This document shows, piece after piece, positions 5,451 to 6,312 of a stretch of 6,312 nucleotides of DNA. A program made the translations under genes and the position numbers. This DNA is from Candidatus Saccharibacteria bacterium UBA6575 (GTDB taxonomy: Bacteria > Patescibacteriota > Saccharimonadia > Saccharimonadales > Saccharimonadaceae), in contig DJJF01000022.1 in the NCBI GenBank assembly GCA_002434005.1, positions 18,544-24,855 on the forward strand, given 5' to 3'. The notes beneath the pieces are model-generated. The model did no database searches. It was given only the letters and a program-made list of their open reading frames with translations, and had not been told where the DNA came from. Position 1 is the stretch's first letter. The number at the start of each line of letters is the position of its first letter.

Positions 5451-6254
5451 TCATATGTCTGAGTGGCCGTTAGCCTCGATGAACACAGTACGAGTCTTGC
5501 CTAATTCAGTACGTTCAAGTAAAACCTCGTAATATCCAGGTAGGTATATATTTCCATCTTTAGGAATAAGGTTAATCGCATTGAATAATCTCTTAGCTAT
5601 TTCAGTTCGATTCAACTCAATGCCGCCATTACAAGTAAACTGCTCGCTTGTGCGCCAGTCGTCGTCAGATGCAAGTGCACCGTTAAATTTCCACTCAAAA
5701 CGGTAGTTTGAGCGATGCACAGATACCTCGGGTGTATGACGGCCACGGTGAAAGGCGTTGAACTCACCGTTTGTAAACTCAGCATGAATCGTATTTGGCT
5801 CACCGTCATTACGTACAAGAATATGCCCGCTTAGTACTGGCTCACCGTTATGGCTTATATACATTTCCGTATCTGAATCATTAGGGTTTTCATACAGAAA
5901 TGATTTAGCGAAGAGCACTATGTCGGACTCATCAACCGCATGAGTAAGGTGAGTACCAGGCTTTATCGATACGAAATAATAGTCACCACTTGGGAGATCG
6001 TTTAAATATGCTCCAGGATTACCGACAAAATCCTCAACGGAAGGTGAAACGAACTTTTGTACCGGTAGGCCCATTCGTCCAAGCCGCTCAGCAATTTCGC
6101 CGTGAGCGTTGCCTCGCCCTGTACTTTCTGAGTCCATTTTCTCAACTACTGATAGCAATGACTTTTGACCCAGCTGTTTCGCGATAACTTTCCAGTCTGT
6201 GAAACCCGATTTTGGGATTTCGTATGCAGCCTCTGCTTGGAGTAGCTCACTCAT
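5451..6254 (-). CDS. cytosolic protein of unknown family, 267 aa
   Basis: I do not recognise the family. No signal peptide or transmembrane helix is seen. The N-terminal third (1-75) seems helical and contains STGRGNAHGEIAERLGRMGL (44-63). The middle is beta-rich, with PSGDYYFVSIKPGTHLTHAV and a pair of similar turns, NGEPVLSGHI and DGEPNTIHAEF, followed by FNAFHRGRHTPEVSVHRS. The end is CNGGIELNRTEIAKRLF and PGYYEVLLE. The density of Tyr, Phe, His and acidic residues in the centre could fit a ligand-binding or modifying domain, but no catalytic signature can be named. An in-frame ATG at 6299 is rejected: the chosen ATG (6252-6254) has GGAGGT seven bases upstream, and the extension would overlap the upstream coding frame. 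Its start overlaps the preceding gene's end by eight bases, so it is a later gene of an operon entering from the right. Confidence 0.85.
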   Translation of the reverse strand: MSELLQAEAAYEIPKSGFTDWKVIAKQLGQKSLLSVVEKMDSESTGRGNAHGEIAERLGRMGLPVQKFVSPSVEDFVGNPGAYLNDLPSGDYYFVSIKPGTHLTHAVDESDIVLFAKSFLYENPNDSDTEMYISHNGEPVLSGHILVRNDGEPNTIHAEFTNGEFNAFHRGRHTPEVSVHRSNYRFEWKFNGALASDDDWRTSEQFTCNGGIELNRTEIAKRLFNAINLIPKDGNIYLPGYYEVLLERTELGKTRTVFIEANGHSDI

Positions 6255-6312
6255 CCTCTTTACCTCCGTTTTCCGAGTGTGGAGTAAACACGTCCTCATA
6301 CATTTTTGTAAG
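6247..6312 (-). CDS. C-terminal end of an upstream gene (5' part outside window)
   Basis: One minus-strand frame is open from the right edge for 21 codons and ends at TGA (6247-6249), giving a hydrophilic, acidic tail ending GGKEDE. It overlaps the next gene's start by eight bases, and that gene has an internal-type Shine-Dalgarno within it, which is the usual arrangement in this window. Of the other two frames, one is the rejected extension of the downstream gene and one has a stop within 15 bases. Too short to identify a function, and it could be chance. Confidence 0.45.
   Translation of the reverse strand, partial: LTKMYEDVFTPHSENGGKEDE
6262..6267 (-). promoter_or_regulatory. Shine-Dalgarno of the 267-aa unknown gene
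   Basis: The minus strand has GGAGGT, then seven bases and the ATG at 6254. It decides the start against the longer frame beginning at 6299 and lies inside the last codons of the upstream gene, as expected for an internal operon gene. Confidence 0.75.

Noticed and set aside
5764..5852. Recurring ctcaccgt strings suggesting short direct repeats
   Set aside because: The copies have irregular spacing and fall at Gly-Glu codons within an intact coding region; there is no array or conserved flank.
1..6312. CRISPR array, tRNA or rRNA gene, insertion sequence, or phage-defence system
   Set aside because: No regularly spaced repeats, cloverleaf, transposase motifs or terminal repeats were seen; genes cover nearly all of the window and most are housekeeping or repair functions.

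Overview
The window looks like a gene-dense, mid-GC chromosomal segment from a small-genome bacterium. My best inference is the Patescibacteria/CPR radiation, most likely Candidatus Saccharibacteria (TM7). The reasons are very tight packing, start/stop overlaps, a MutY-like protein with no cysteines, several small proteins without recognisable families, and promoters whose -10 box lies only 6-7 nt before the start codon (leaderless transcripts). TGA is used as a normal stop, which argues against the UGA-glycine lineages Gracilibacteria and Absconditabacteria. The lineage call rests on memory of related proteins and was not searched.

Layout. (1) Positions 1578 down to 1, minus strand: an overlapping operon of msrA, an MBL-fold hydrolase and an AlkA-type 3-methyladenine DNA glycosylase that runs off the left edge. 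(2) Positions 1609-2412, plus strand: a divergent mutY-like adenine glycosylase. It shares a 28-bp palindromic promoter with msrA. (3) Positions 2437-3335, plus strand: a secreted helical protein overlapping a single-pass membrane protein, neither of known family, with its own promoter. (4) Positions 4217 down to 3339, minus strand: an MscS-type mechanosensitive channel, tail to tail with the preceding pair. (5) Positions 4240-5441, plus strand: a YrdC/TsaC threonylcarbamoyl-AMP synthase overlapping a TrmB tRNA m7G46 methyltransferase. This pair diverges from mscS through one small bidirectional promoter. (6) Positions 6312 down to 5451, minus strand: the end of an unknown gene overlapping a 267-aa cytosolic protein of unknown family.

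Functionally, the left third is a damage-repair neighbourhood: alkylated-base excision, adenine-mispair excision and methionine-sulfoxide reduction. The right half holds two universal tRNA modification enzymes and an osmotic safety valve. The strongest observations are the cysteine-free MutY with Glu at the catalytic Asp position, the two symmetric divergent promoters, and the consistent split between leaderless heads of transcription units and Shine-Dalgarno or coupled starts inside them.
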